64,000 nucleotides of DNA from Vibrio parahaemolyticus (GTDB lineage Bacteria > Pseudomonadota > Gammaproteobacteria > Enterobacterales > Vibrionaceae), in the NCBI RefSeq assembly GCF_900460535.1, contig NZ_UHIL01000001.1, positions 1,116,001 to 1,180,000 of the forward strand, read 5' to 3'. The stretch's first letter is position 1. Each line of letters starts with the position of its first letter. The notes beneath the pieces were generated by a model. It searched no databases. It was not told where the DNA came from and saw only the letters and a program-made list of their open reading frames with translations. The position numbers were made by a program, and so were the translations under genes. Positions 55,177-64,000 of this stretch are shown here, piece by piece.

Positions 55177-55767
55177 TTACCAGTTCATGATGTAGTTAGA
55201 AAGCAAGTTACTGATTAACTCTTTACCATCTACGGGCTCACTTGAGAAAAACTTGTCATCAACGCTAAGAAGAGTAATGCCGTGTACGCCAGCCCATAGT
55301 ACGCGACTCGCTTGAATGACTTCGGACTCTGTACGTTGAGGAGCGATTTGTGCGAGTAATGATTCGAGCATGCCTGTCATGCCATCAATACGTTTCGCAT
55401 GCCATTCTGGAAGTTCGGCACCGTTCATGTTGTGTTCGAAAACCAATTGCCAACGGTAAGGATGTTTTTGCGCGAAATCGTGGTAGCAGTATGCAAGTTC
55501 AAAAAGTGCTTGATGAGCATCTTTACTGCTTTTTGTTGCATTTAGCGCTTCTTGCGATAACTCATCTAAAGTTTGAGCCACGGCATGAAGTAGCAACAAA
55601 TTATAGTTACCAAAAATATTCACCAAGGTGCTTGGCACGTAACCAATCATGTTAGCGATCTTGCGAAGGCTAAGTTCGTGGTAAGAGTTCTCATCTAAAA
55701 AATTTTTGACCGTCGTTAAGGTCAAGTTAATCAACTCTTCTCTGGTGTGATCGTTTCTGCGCGCCAT
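55177..55767 (-). CDS. TetR/AcrR-family regulator
   Basis: A 196-residue repressor. The N-terminal helix-turn-helix is SLRKIANMIGYVPSTLVNIF (residues 24-43) and the ligand domain has YHDFAQKHPYRWQLVFEH, a WHG-type effector domain. It is the first gene of a two-gene unit with the flippase-acyltransferase, and a 17-base palindrome sits just before its start, so autoregulation is likely. The ligand may be a lysolipid or fatty acyl group; this is inference. Confidence 0.85.
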   Translation of the reverse strand: MARRNDHTREELINLTLTTVKNFLDENSYHELSLRKIANMIGYVPSTLVNIFGNYNLLLLHAVAQTLDELSQEALNATKSSKDAHQALFELAYCYHDFAQKHPYRWQLVFEHNMNGAELPEWHAKRIDGMTGMLESLLAQIAPQRTESEVIQASRVLWAGVHGITLLSVDDKFFSSEPVDGKELISNLLSNYIMNW

Positions 55768-55783
55768 ACTCTCAAACTGCTTT

Positions 55784-55800
55784 ATTGAACAACGTTCAAT
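55784..55800. promoter_or_regulatory. Palindromic operator of the TetR unit
   Basis: ATTGAACAACGTTCAAT is a perfect 7-3-7 inverted repeat 17 bases upstream of the TetR start codon, the expected place and size for a TetR-family operator. Confidence 0.65.
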
Positions 55801-56056
55801 ATGATAGACAGCTACTTAATGAGCGTCAACCGCGCAATCACGTCAGAAGGCGACATGTTTGGCAATATTCTGATACATGTCAGACTCTTTAGATTGTTTT
55901 CATAAGGTGACATACGGAGTATGATGAACCAACAATCATCTTTGGCGTGCTACTGCTTGTATGTACAAGGTTTGGAGCACAATCTGAGATGTACCCAAAC
56001 GGCTTCTTTTACCTGAGGTTGCGTGGGTATAACAATCGTCAACTTTAAGGATAACG

Positions 56057-56929
56057 ATGAAACGTTTATTTTCTATTGTTGCTCTATTAATGTTTACCGT
56101 TGCTGTCACTCCTATCGCAGAAGCGAAGAAGTTTGGTGGCGGTAAGTCTTTTGGTAAGAGCTACAAAACAGCACCTGCACCTAAACAGCAGCAACAAAAC
56201 ACCAATACGATCGGTAAAGAGCAAACGACCAAATCTTCTAGCAAGAAAGGTTTGATGGGCGGTCTATTAGGTGGCCTTCTAGCTGGTGGTCTACTTGCTG
56301 CGTTCTTCGGTGGTGCTTTTGAAGGTATCCAGTTTATGGATATCCTAATCATTGGTTTAATTGCCTTTATTATCTTTAAGCTTATGCGCGGAATGTTAGG
56401 TGCGAAGCAGGGCAGTATGAACCAGCAACGTCAACAACCGGCATTTGGTGGTAACGCGTCAAAGTTTGAACAACCAAACATGCAGAACTTTGAACAACAA
56501 CCAAATACAAACGCAGGCGGTTTCACCGGTTTTGGTGCTCAAACAGATGTTCCGCACAATTACCCACCGGGTTTCGATCAAGCTGCGTTTATTAACGGTT
56601 CTCGTGAGCACTACCGCATTTTGCAAGGTGCGTGGAACCACAACCAACTAGACACTATTGAAGAATATGTTTCTCCAAGTCTATTTGAAGATCTGAAAGC
56701 TGAGCGCGCGAAGTTAGAAGGTGAGCAGCACACTGATGTGATGTATGTTGATGCAGAGATCGTTCGTGCTGAATACGATGCGAACAAAGCACAATTAAGT
56801 TTGCAATTTAGTGGCCGTTACCGTGATGCTGCAGAAGGTGTCGAGGAAGATATTGAAGATATCTGGCACCTAGAGCGCGACCTAACAGTACCGAATGCAC
56901 CTTGGTTGATTGTTGGTATTCAAGGTTAA
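56057..56929 (+). CDS. Tim44-domain membrane protein
   Basis: A 290-residue protein with signal peptide (to about Ala23), a Gln/Lys-rich low-complexity stretch (25-65), two glycine-rich membrane segments (70-90 and 98-116: GLMGGLLGGLLAGGLLAAFF, FMDILIIGLIAFIIFKLM), a Gln/Asn-rich linker and a C-terminal Tim44-like domain (about 175-290). Homologues are widespread in Proteobacteria; the mitochondrial relative tethers Hsp70 to the import pore, but the bacterial role is not settled. AAGGA precedes the start. Confidence 0.88.
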   Translation: MKRLFSIVALLMFTVAVTPIAEAKKFGGGKSFGKSYKTAPAPKQQQQNTNTIGKEQTTKSSSKKGLMGGLLGGLLAGGLLAAFFGGAFEGIQFMDILIIGLIAFIIFKLMRGMLGAKQGSMNQQRQQPAFGGNASKFEQPNMQNFEQQPNTNAGGFTGFGAQTDVPHNYPPGFDQAAFINGSREHYRILQGAWNHNQLDTIEEYVSPSLFEDLKAERAKLEGEQHTDVMYVDAEIVRAEYDANKAQLSLQFSGRYRDAAEGVEEDIEDIWHLERDLTVPNAPWLIVGIQG

Positions 56930-56960
56930 TTACCAACGTCGTTCAATTTAGTATTAATAA

Positions 56961-56987
56961 AATCCCGCTATTTAGCGGGATTTTTTT
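56961..56987 (+). terminator. Rho-independent terminator after the Tim44-like gene
   Basis: AATCCCGCTA / TAGCGGGATT stem and a run of seven T. Confidence 0.93.
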
Positions 56988-57367
56988 GTATCTGTTAATT
57001 GTTAGATGAGTGGAGAGAGCTCTACAAGTAAAAGCGAAAGGCAATGCTCCGTAGCTAAGCACAATACAACTCAGTCGTTTTATGATTTAGCAGTCTAATA
57101 ACTTAGCCATTTGGTATCTGGGATAGCTCAGTTAGTATTTTGTTGTGGTTATTCTTGAGAGATTTAGAAAGTTAATACTACTCAGTGTCTTGTCGAAGAA
57201 CTCTTACCTGTTAAAAGATCGGTTCTAAAGTTGAGTTTGGCCTAAAGCAATGTGTCGGTATTGGTTGAAGATCTTAGCTACATTAGGAGTTCGTAGAACA
57301 TGAATGCGACACTATGGGGTGAGCGAGAGATTGTTAGAATGGGTGTTGATCTTACGATGTATAGAAC
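56988..57367. other. Non-coding stretch left of the tRNA-Tyr array
   Basis: No supported gene. A piece at about 57120-57138 (GGGATAGCTCAGTTAGTA) looks like the 5' acceptor/D-arm part of a tRNA gene, but no anticodon arm or T-arm follows in the right place. Otherwise I see nothing. Confidence 0.5.
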
Positions 57368-57394
57368 GAAAAAAGCCAGCTCGATGAGCTGGCT
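57368..57394 (-). terminator. Terminator of the tRNA-Tyr array
   Basis: AGCCAGCTC / GAGCTGGCT with a GAT loop; on the minus strand six T follow. It closes the array eight bases after the CCA end of the last tRNA. Confidence 0.9.
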
Positions 57395-57402
57395 TTTCAA
57401 TA

Positions 57403-57487
<85 letters not shown>

Positions 57488-57568
57488 AGGGTGTTTTTAT
57501 ACTTAGAAAGTGTTTTCCCAACACAGCTTTCCAAGTGTTTTCTTATGACATAATCACAAGAAAGAATA

Positions 57569-57653
<85 letters not shown>

Positions 57654-57734
57654 AGGGTGTTTTTATACTTAGAAAGTGTTTTCCCAACACGGCTTTCCAA
57701 GTGTTTTCTCATGAAAAAATCACAAGAAAGAATA

Positions 57735-57819
<85 letters not shown>

Positions 57820-57900
57820 AGGGTGTTTTTATACTTAGAAAGTGTTTTCCCAACACAGCTTTCCAAGTGTTTTCTTATGATAAAATCACAAGAAAGAATA

Positions 57901-57985
<85 letters not shown>

Positions 57986-58066
57986 AGGGTGTTTTTATAC
58001 TTAGAAAGTGTTTTCCCAACACAGCTTTCCAAGTGTTTTCTTATGATAAAATCACAAGAAAGAATA

Positions 58067-58151
<85 letters not shown>

Positions 58152-58232
58152 AGGGTGTTTTTATACTTAGAAAGTGTTTTCCCAACACGGCTTTCCAAGT
58201 GTGTTCTCATGACATAATCACAAGAAAGAATA

Positions 58233-58317
<85 letters not shown>

Positions 58318-58373
58318 AGGGTGTTTTATACTTGAAAAATGTTTTCCCAACGCATCTCTCAAGTGCGGAGCGC

Positions 58374-58401
58374 ATCATAGCAAACTCGCTCCGGCTGTAA
58401 A
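58374..58401 (-). promoter_or_regulatory. Promoter of the tRNA-Tyr array
   Basis: On the minus strand TTTACA, 16 bases, TATGAT, then GC-rich GCGCTCCGC. The GC-rich discriminator is typical of stable RNA promoters under stringent control. Confidence 0.8.
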
Positions 58402-58599
58402 GCGTTTTTCTAGCGTTTTTACGTTGAATGCTGCCTTTTTGGGCAAAGATGGTAGAAAGTCAGCGTTTTGTATGTCCTTTATACAGAACGAAAATATACT
58501 TTTTACTGGAATTTACACTACTTGACGTTAAAAGACGTATCTATTGATAAACTGTAAGCAGTTTAATGACATAAGTTTATTCGTTTAGTAGTCAAGATC

Positions 58600-59694
58600 A
58601 TGAGCATGAAAGCCACTTTATCCTTATCTGTTTTAACGCTTTCTATATTAATGGCTTCCCCTAGCGCTTTTGCAGCAAAGCGAGGTCCGTCTGCGGTCAC
58701 GGTTGTGACTGAGCAAGTAGAAACGCACGAAATTAATCAATCTTTATCCCTTATCGGCAAATTGAAGGCGGCAGAGTCTGTGGTTGTCGCTTCAGAAGTT
58801 GCAGGTAAGGTCAAACAAATTGCGGTAAAAGCAAACCAGAACGTGCAACAAAACCAACTGTTAATTCAATTGGATGATGATAAAGCGCAAGCAGCGCTGG
58901 TTGAGGCAAAAGCTTACTTAAAAGATGAAGAACGTAAGTTAAAAGAATTTCAGCGTTTAGTTAAACGAAACGCAATTACTCAAACCGAAATTGATGCACA
59001 AAAAGCAAGCGTGGAGATTGCTCAGGCTCGACTTGATGCTGCGAAAGCGAATCTCGCCGATCTGCATATCACCGCGCCCTTTTCTGGAACGGTTGGATTT
59101 ATCGATTTCAGCCGCGGGAAAATGGTTAGCGCAGGAACTGAGCTTCTGACATTAGACGATCTGTCGGTCATGGAGTTGGATTTACAAATTCCAGAACGTT
59201 ATTTGTCGATGTTGTCAGTTGGAATGGAAGTTGCCGCGAAGACCAGTGCTTGGGGTGAACAACGTTTTTCTGGGAAAGTGACTGGTATTGATACCAGAAT
59301 CAGTGCAGAGACATTGAATTTGCGCGTGCGCATTGAGTTTGATAACCCAGAAAACCAATTGAAACCGGGCATGTTGATGAACGCTTCACTGGCATTTCCT
59401 GCTATTAAAGCGCCGATCATTCCTGTTCAAGCACTTGAATACTCAGGCACCAAACGCTTTGTATATGTAATTGATGAAAACAACAAAGCGACTCGCCAAG
59501 AGGTGTTGCTGGGTGCTCGTGTCGACAACGAAGTAGTGATTGAATCTGGCGTTGAGATTGGTGACAAGATCGTTGTTCAAGGCATTGTTAACATGCGTGA
59601 TGGCGTTGAAGTGAAAGAAATTGTCGCGCCACTCAAAGCGAACACCACGGATGTGACAGGCAATGACAGTGAATCGGCTGAGGAAGAAAACTAA
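58600..59694 (+). CDS. RND efflux periplasmic adaptor subunit
   Basis: A 364-residue membrane fusion protein: signal peptide (to about Ala25, PSAFA|AKRG), a split lipoyl/barrel-sandwich region (VVVASEVAGKVKQIAVKANQ and LHITAPFSGTVGFIDF), a helical hairpin (about 105-150) and a beta-barrel with the membrane-proximal domain. It links the inner-membrane pump to a TolC-type channel encoded elsewhere. There is no lipobox. Its stop codon shares one base with the permease start (TAATG). Confidence 0.92.
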   Translation: MSMKATLSLSVLTLSILMASPSAFAAKRGPSAVTVVTEQVETHEINQSLSLIGKLKAAESVVVASEVAGKVKQIAVKANQNVQQNQLLIQLDDDKAQAALVEAKAYLKDEERKLKEFQRLVKRNAITQTEIDAQKASVEIAQARLDAAKANLADLHITAPFSGTVGFIDFSRGKMVSAGTELLTLDDLSVMELDLQIPERYLSMLSVGMEVAAKTSAWGEQRFSGKVTGIDTRISAETLNLRVRIEFDNPENQLKPGMLMNASLAFPAIKAPIIPVQALEYSGTKRFVYVIDENNKATRQEVLLGARVDNEVVIESGVEIGDKIVVQGIVNMRDGVEVKEIVAPLKANTTDVTGNDSESAEEEN

Positions 59695-62600
59695 TGTTAC
59701 TTTCCGACGTTTCAGTTAAACGCCCTGTCGCGGCGTTAGTTCTGAGTATGCTGTTGTGTGTATTTGGCTTTGTGTCATTCACCAAATTAGCCGTTCGTGA
59801 AATGCCTGATATTGAGAGCCCAGTCGTTTCTATCAGCACGCGTTATGAAGGCGCGTCGGCAACCATTATTGAAAGCCAAATTACCTCCGTACTGGAAGAT
59901 CAGCTTTCTGGGATCAGTGGAATTGATGAAATCAGTTCTACCACTCGTAACAGCATGTCACGCATCACGATCACCTTTGAGTTAGGTTACGATCTGAATA
60001 CTGGGGTGAGTGATGTGCGTGACGCCGTTGCTCGTGCTCAGCGCTCGTTACCTGATGAAGCAGATGACCCAATTGTTTACAAGAACAATGGTTCGGGTGA
60101 AGCGTCCCTTTACATCAATCTAAGTTCTTCTGAAATGGACCGTACACAGCTGACGGATTATGCCGAGCGTGTTCTGATGGATCGTTTCAGTTTGATCACG
60201 GGTGTGAGTTCTATCGATCTCTCTGGCGGTTTGTACAAAGTCATGTACGTGAAACTCAAACCAGAGCTTATGGCTGGTCGTGCGGTCACGGCATCGGATA
60301 TTACATCAGCTTTACGAAGTGAGAACCTAGAAAGCCCGGGTGGTGAAGTTCGCAACGACTCGACGGTGATGTCGGTGCGTACAGCTCGTACTTATAACAC
60401 GCCTGAGGACTTCCAATATCTTGTCATTAAACGTGCAAGCGACAACACGCCTATCTACCTAAAAGATGTGGCGGATGTCTTTATTGGTGCAGAAAACGAG
60501 AACTCGACCTTCAAAAGTGACGGTGTTGTAAACATCAGCCTTGGTGTGGTACCGCAGTCAGACGCAAACCCGCTAGAAGTGGCGAAGCTGGTTCGTTCTG
60601 AAGTCGATAACATTCAGAAGTTCTTACCAGAAGGAACACGTCTCGCGATTGATTACGACGCGACAGTATTTATCGAGCGTTCAATCGAAGAGGTGTACAG
60701 CACGCTGTTTATTACAGGTGGCTTGGTGATCTTGGTGTTGTATATTTTCATCGGACAAGCCCGTGCGACTCTAATCCCAGCGGTTACGGTGCCCGTTTCT
60801 CTGATCTCTTCGTTCATTGCCGCGTACTACTTTGGCTTTTCTATCAACTTGATCACTTTGATGGCGTTGATCCTGTCTATTGGTTTAGTGGTGGACGACG
60901 CGATTGTGGTTGTTGAAAACATCTTCCACCATATTGAACGTGGTGAATCGCCTCTGCTTGCCGCGTACAAAGGCACTCGAGAGGTTGGTTTTGCGGTTAT
61001 CGCGACAACGTTGGTGCTGGTGATGGTGTTTCTGCCGATTTCCTTTATGGATGGCATGGTAGGGCTGCTATTTACAGAGTTTTCTGTATTGCTGGCTATG
61101 TCGGTAATTTTCTCCTCTTTGATTGCACTGACACTTACACCTGTGTTGGGCAGCCAGATCCTAAAGGCAAATGTAAAACCAAATCGATTCAACGAAGTGG
61201 TCGATCGTCTGTTTAGCAAGCTGGAGAATGGCTACCGCTCATTATTGAAAGGAGCATTGAAAGCTCGTTTGGCTGCGCCTTTGGTGATTCTGGCTTGTAT
61301 GGGCGGCAGTTATTTCCTAATGAATCAAGTACCAGCTCAATTGACGCCACAAGAAGATCGCGGTGTGATTTTTGCGTTTGTGCGCGGCGCAGATGCTACG
61401 TCGTACAACCGAATGTCAGCCAATATGGATATTGTCGAAGACCGATTGATGCCATTGCTAGGGCAAGGTTATCTGAAGTCATTCAGCATCCAAACGCCAG
61501 CGTTTGGTGGTCAGGCAGGTGACCAAACTGGCTTTGTGATCATGATTCTAGAAGATTGGAATGAACGTGATGTAACGGCTCAGGAAGCGCTCAACAAAGT
61601 ACGTGGTGCATTGGCGGGTATCCCTGATGTTCGAGTGTTCCCATTTATGCCAGGTTTCCAAGGTGGTTCGAGTGAGCCAGTTCAGTTCGTATTAGGTGGT
61701 TCGGATTACGATGAACTTCTCGTCTGGGCTGAACTGTTGAAGAACAAAGCCGAAGAATCACCAATGATGGAAGGCGCTGAGATAGACTACTCCGAGAAAA
61801 CACCAGAGCTGTTAGTTACGGTCGACAAACAACGCGCGGCTGAACTCGGTGTGAGCGTAAAAGACATTTCTGACACGTTAGAAATCATGCTCGGCGGTAA
61901 AAGCGAAACGACTTATGTTGAGCGTGGCGAAGAGTATGATGTTTACCTTCGCGGTGATGAAAATAGCTTCAATAATGCTGCCGATTTGAGTCAGATTTAT
62001 CTGCGTACCAATAGCGGCGATCTAGTGACATTAGACACGGTCACTAAAATAGAAGAAGTGGCAGCATCTATCCGTCTGTCTCACTACAACAAACAGAAGT
62101 CCATCACCATTACTGCAAATCTTTCCGAAGGTTATACATTGGGTGAAGCGCTGAATTACCTCGATCAGCAAGCCATCGACAACTTGCCGGGTGACATTTC
62201 TGTGAGTTATTCGGGTGAGTCGAAAGACTTTAAAGAGAACCAAGCGAGTGTCGCAGTTGTGTTTGCACTGGCATTACTGGTGGCGTATCTCGTGTTGGCG
62301 GCTCAGTTTGAAAGCTTCGTGAACCCGCTAGTAGTGATGTTCACTGTACCAATGGGTGTGTTTGGTGGTTTCCTTGGTTTGGTCGTGATGGGGCAAGGGA
62401 TGAACATTTACAGCCAGATTGGCATGATCATGTTGATCGGTATGGTAACGAAAAACGGCATTTTGATCGTAGAATTTGCCAACCAGCTACGTGACCGTGG
62501 CGTTGAGTTTGAAAAAGCGATCATTGATGCCGCCGCGCGACGTCTACGCCCAATTTTGATGACTGCGTTTACCACACTTGCAGGTGCAATCCCGTTGATC

Positions 62601-62807
62601 GTATCAACAGGTGCTGGTTATGAGAGCCGTATTGCTGTGGGTACGGTTATCTTTTTCGGGATGGGATTTGCTACATTGGTGACCTTGTTTGTTATCCCCG
62701 CGATGTACCGACTGATTTCTGCGAAAACACAAGCTCCAGGCCACGTAGAAGCAGAACTGAACAAGGCGCTCAGCCACGATTCGAAAGGCCGCACAGTGCA
62801 TCCTTAA
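59694..62807 (+). CDS. RND multidrug efflux permease (HAE1 family)
   Basis: A 1037-residue inner-membrane pump with 12 helices and two large periplasmic loops. The proton-relay Asp pair is in LSIGLVVDDAIVVVENIF (TM4), and the second-half counterpart is GMVTKNGILIVEFANQLRD. It exports drugs, bile acids or other small hydrophobic compounds using the proton gradient. Which Vibrio pump (Vex/Vme series) it corresponds to cannot be decided by eye. Confidence 0.94.
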   Translation: MLLSDVSVKRPVAALVLSMLLCVFGFVSFTKLAVREMPDIESPVVSISTRYEGASATIIESQITSVLEDQLSGISGIDEISSTTRNSMSRITITFELGYDLNTGVSDVRDAVARAQRSLPDEADDPIVYKNNGSGEASLYINLSSSEMDRTQLTDYAERVLMDRFSLITGVSSIDLSGGLYKVMYVKLKPELMAGRAVTASDITSALRSENLESPGGEVRNDSTVMSVRTARTYNTPEDFQYLVIKRASDNTPIYLKDVADVFIGAENENSTFKSDGVVNISLGVVPQSDANPLEVAKLVRSEVDNIQKFLPEGTRLAIDYDATVFIERSIEEVYSTLFITGGLVILVLYIFIGQARATLIPAVTVPVSLISSFIAAYYFGFSINLITLMALILSIGLVVDDAIVVVENIFHHIERGESPLLAAYKGTREVGFAVIATTLVLVMVFLPISFMDGMVGLLFTEFSVLLAMSVIFSSLIALTLTPVLGSQILKANVKPNRFNEVVDRLFSKLENGYRSLLKGALKARLAAPLVILACMGGSYFLMNQVPAQLTPQEDRGVIFAFVRGADATSYNRMSANMDIVEDRLMPLLGQGYLKSFSIQTPAFGGQAGDQTGFVIMILEDWNERDVTAQEALNKVRGALAGIPDVRVFPFMPGFQGGSSEPVQFVLGGSDYDELLVWAELLKNKAEESPMMEGAEIDYSEKTPELLVTVDKQRAAELGVSVKDISDTLEIMLGGKSETTYVERGEEYDVYLRGDENSFNNAADLSQIYLRTNSGDLVTLDTVTKIEEVAASIRLSHYNKQKSITITANLSEGYTLGEALNYLDQQAIDNLPGDISVSYSGESKDFKENQASVAVVFALALLVAYLVLAAQFESFVNPLVVMFTVPMGVFGGFLGLVVMGQGMNIYSQIGMIMLIGMVTKNGILIVEFANQLRDRGVEFEKAIIDAAARRLRPILMTAFTTLAGAIPLIVSTGAGYESRIAVGTVIFFGMGFATLVTLFVIPAMYRLISAKTQAPGHVEAELNKALSHDSKGRTVHP

Positions 62808-62832
62808 CGACAACATGTAACGCTTTGATTAA

Positions 62833-62866
62833 AAACGCCGAACCATTTTTGTTCGGCGTTTTTTTA
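62833..62866 (+). terminator. Rho-independent terminator after the RND operon
   Basis: AAACGCCGAAC / GTTCGGCGTTT with a seven-base loop and seven T. Confidence 0.93.
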
Positions 62867-62939
62867 TATTTCTAGTGATTATTTATAGATCTAATCATTA
62901 ATTGTGGTTATTATTTCGCCACCTCTTCGAGGGGCACAG

Positions 62940-63008
62940 GACTCGCTCATCGTTTATGACTGAATGTCGAGTCTTGCTAGGTATAAAGCCAGGAAGGTGG
63001 CTATACCT
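62940..63008 (+). other. Structured leader in front of the prepilin-like gene
   Basis: Two neighbouring inverted repeats: GACTCG / CGAGTC (62940-62973) and AGGTATAAAGCCA / TGGCTATACCT (62979-63008, two-base bulge). The second ends ten bases before the GAGG ribosome site of the small gene. No T-run follows, so translation control or mRNA stability is more likely than termination. Confidence 0.5.
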
Positions 63009-63028
63009 ATGATTATTGAGGTGTTCCC

Positions 63029-63226
63029 TTGAAAAAAGTTCGTGGTAGTTACATGGTAGAAATGGTTCTGGTTGCGGGTATTATGGCGTTGTTAGTCACC
63101 ACTGCACTTCCAACGTTTACGAATGCGCTAAAAGGTCATCAAGATGGTATTTTGGCGTCACTTGATACTGTTCAACCTAGCAGTCATGTAAACAAAGAGA
63201 CCGCAGAAAAATTTTCTGCTCAATAA
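63029..63226 (+). CDS. Very short type IV prepilin-like protein
   Basis: A 65-residue protein starting with TTG 63029, GAGG eight bases upstream. The N-terminus KKVRG|SYMVE is a type III prepilin leader: short basic leader, Gly6 before the cut, Glu11 at mature position 5, then the hydrophobic helix MVLVAGIMALLVTTALPTF. The mature protein would be only 59 residues, with a 35-residue soluble tail and no disulfide Cys. This is Flp-pilin size, but the conserved pattern is closer to type IVa/pseudopilins. No pilus genes adjoin. It ends in its own terminator. Confidence 0.65.
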   Translation: MKKVRGSYMVEMVLVAGIMALLVTTALPTFTNALKGHQDGILASLDTVQPSSHVNKETAEKFSAQ

Positions 63227-63250
63227 GCAAAGCTACTTTTTAGATTGATA

Positions 63251-63287
63251 AAAGAAGCCGAGGCATTTGCCTCGGCTTCTTTACATT
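63251..63287 (+). terminator. Bidirectional terminator between prepilin-like gene and outer-membrane protein gene
   Basis: AAAGAAGCCGAGGCA / TGCCTCGGCTTCTTT, a 15-base stem with a two-base loop. The T-rich side on the plus strand is short (TTTAC). Confidence 0.8.
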
Positions 63288-63316
63288 TAACTTCAAATTC
63301 TGGGTTCAACGTCGCG

Positions 63317-63892
63317 CTAGAAGCGTTTTCCTAAGCTTATTTGTAGACCTTCATAGCTGTCGTAAAAGTCTTCAAAACCCATATCTGCGACATTGTAAAT
63401 GTACTCTGCGCGTAACCAGATATCTTTACTCATATCCCAATGAACTCCAGCTCCTACGTTAAACAGTGCGCCAGAGTCGTCAGTCACTTTCTGGGCATTT
63501 GGAACATACATTTCTGCTTGAGTCCCCAAAGCGGTCACGCGGCCAAACAAAGAGAGTGGTGTGTCGCCTAGGTTGTCACTGGTCAATACCGCTGACATGC
63601 CCGCTTGGTAATAGTGCAAATCCAAATCTGTTTTTAGCGTGTCGTTCTTAAGCTCGTTTTGGGAGTAACGAAGTACACCTTCAAACGCAAGGTATTGATT
63701 AACATGATAGCCCCAGCCAACAGTGATATGCGGTGTGGACCACTCATTGTCTCTGTCTGATCCAAAATACGGCGTATCGAAACCAACGTTACCAGTACCT
63801 AGATAAAAATAAGATTGATGAGTTTGTTCTTGAGCAGCAAAAGTCGGCACACTGATGGTCAAGGCAGACAATAATAGGATGGCGTTTTTCAT
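63317..63892 (-). CDS. Small outer-membrane beta-barrel protein
   Basis: A 191-residue protein: signal peptide (MKNAILLLSALTISVPTFAA), then alternating aromatic/hydrophobic strands of an eight-stranded barrel (YFYLGTGNVGF, HITVGWGYHVNQYLAFEG, IWLRAEYIYNVADMGF, GLQISLGKRF with the C-terminal Phe recognised by the BAM complex). It resembles OmpA/OmpX/Ail-type porin-like proteins (OmpW/outer membrane beta-barrel domain). I start at 63892; the frame continues open to 63955 without signal-peptide logic. Ligand unknown. Confidence 0.85.
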   Translation of the reverse strand: MKNAILLLSALTISVPTFAAQEQTHQSYFYLGTGNVGFDTPYFGSDRDNEWSTPHITVGWGYHVNQYLAFEGVLRYSQNELKNDTLKTDLDLHYYQAGMSAVLTSDNLGDTPLSLFGRVTALGTQAEMYVPNAQKVTDDSGALFNVGAGVHWDMSKDIWLRAEYIYNVADMGFEDFYDSYEGLQISLGKRF

Positions 63893-64000
63893 AACTTGAC
63901 GATAACCTTTGTAAAAGACCGTTGTAATGATTTGTGTTAATATTAATTTAATCAATAAGATAGATGGCGCTTATCATATCAGTTTTTGTTCAAAGGTAGT

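Overview
The window reads as chromosome 1 of a marine Vibrio of the Harveyi clade (V. parahaemolyticus / V. alginolyticus / V. campbellii relatives). Three things point there: a 220-residue KtrA plus 455-residue KtrB pair of the V. alginolyticus type, the gene order dctPQM-(dctD dctB)-tig-clpP-clpX-lon-hupB-ppiD that I know from V. cholerae, and a tandem tRNA-Tyr array typical of Vibrionaceae. Coding density is high, codon use is even, and I see no insertion sequence, prophage or CRISPR array.

Region 1 (1-11.9 kb) is the accessory highlight: most of an aryl-polyene (APE) type II polyketide pigment cluster. On the minus strand, from the divergent promoter region near 9.1 kb down to the left edge, the order is chain-length factor, lysophospholipid-type acyltransferase, two acyl carrier proteins, membrane protein, AMP ligase, dehydratase, glycosyltransferase-acyltransferase fusion, an MIO aromatic amino acid lyase, thioesterase, LolA-like carrier and an MMPL exporter cut by the window edge. 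This matches the E. coli apeC-apeM order with the lyase inserted between apeJ and apeK. The remaining ketosynthases, ketoreductase and second dehydratase are expected just outside, to the left. Diverging from it on the plus strand are a lipoprotein, a SAM methyltransferase and a flavoenzyme carrying both sequence marks of flavin-dependent halogenases (Lys73 and WYWLIP). The lyase probably makes the aryl starter acid, the ligase loads it, the ACPs and ketosynthases extend it, and the methyltransferase and possibly the halogenase decorate the ring.

Region 2 (12-24 kb) holds housekeeping and surface genes: a lytic transglycosylase-like protein, a CorC/HlyC-type membrane protein, an RhlE-like helicase, KtrAB potassium uptake, a secreted M6 metalloprotease with a GlyGly-CTERM tail, an unassigned membrane protein and SelO.

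Region 3 (24-31 kb) is a C4-dicarboxylate TRAP system (DctPQM) with its DctBD two-component system and a sigma-54 type promoter in front of dctP. Region 4 (31-40 kb) is the protein quality block tig-clpP-clpX-lon-hupB-ppiD, each unit ending in a clear terminator and lon preceded by a sigma-32 type promoter. Region 5 (39.6-44.4 kb) has a ComEA-like protein, rhombosortase (the processing protease for GlyGly-CTERM proteins such as the M6 protease), TapT, dGTPase-like and YfbR nucleotidases and AlaA.

Region 6 (44.7-52 kb) is the menaquinone operon menF-D-H-B-C-E. Region 7 (52-57 kb) has a YeiH-like exporter, a TetR regulator with its MFS-acyltransferase fusion target and a Tim44-domain protein. 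Region 8 (57.4-64 kb) has six tandem tRNA-Tyr genes in 166-bp units, an RND efflux pair, a very short type IV prepilin-like protein behind a structured leader, and an outer-membrane beta-barrel protein. The best candidates for new biology are the lyase/halogenase equipped APE cluster, the GlyGly-CTERM/rhombosortase pair and the 65-residue prepilin-like protein.
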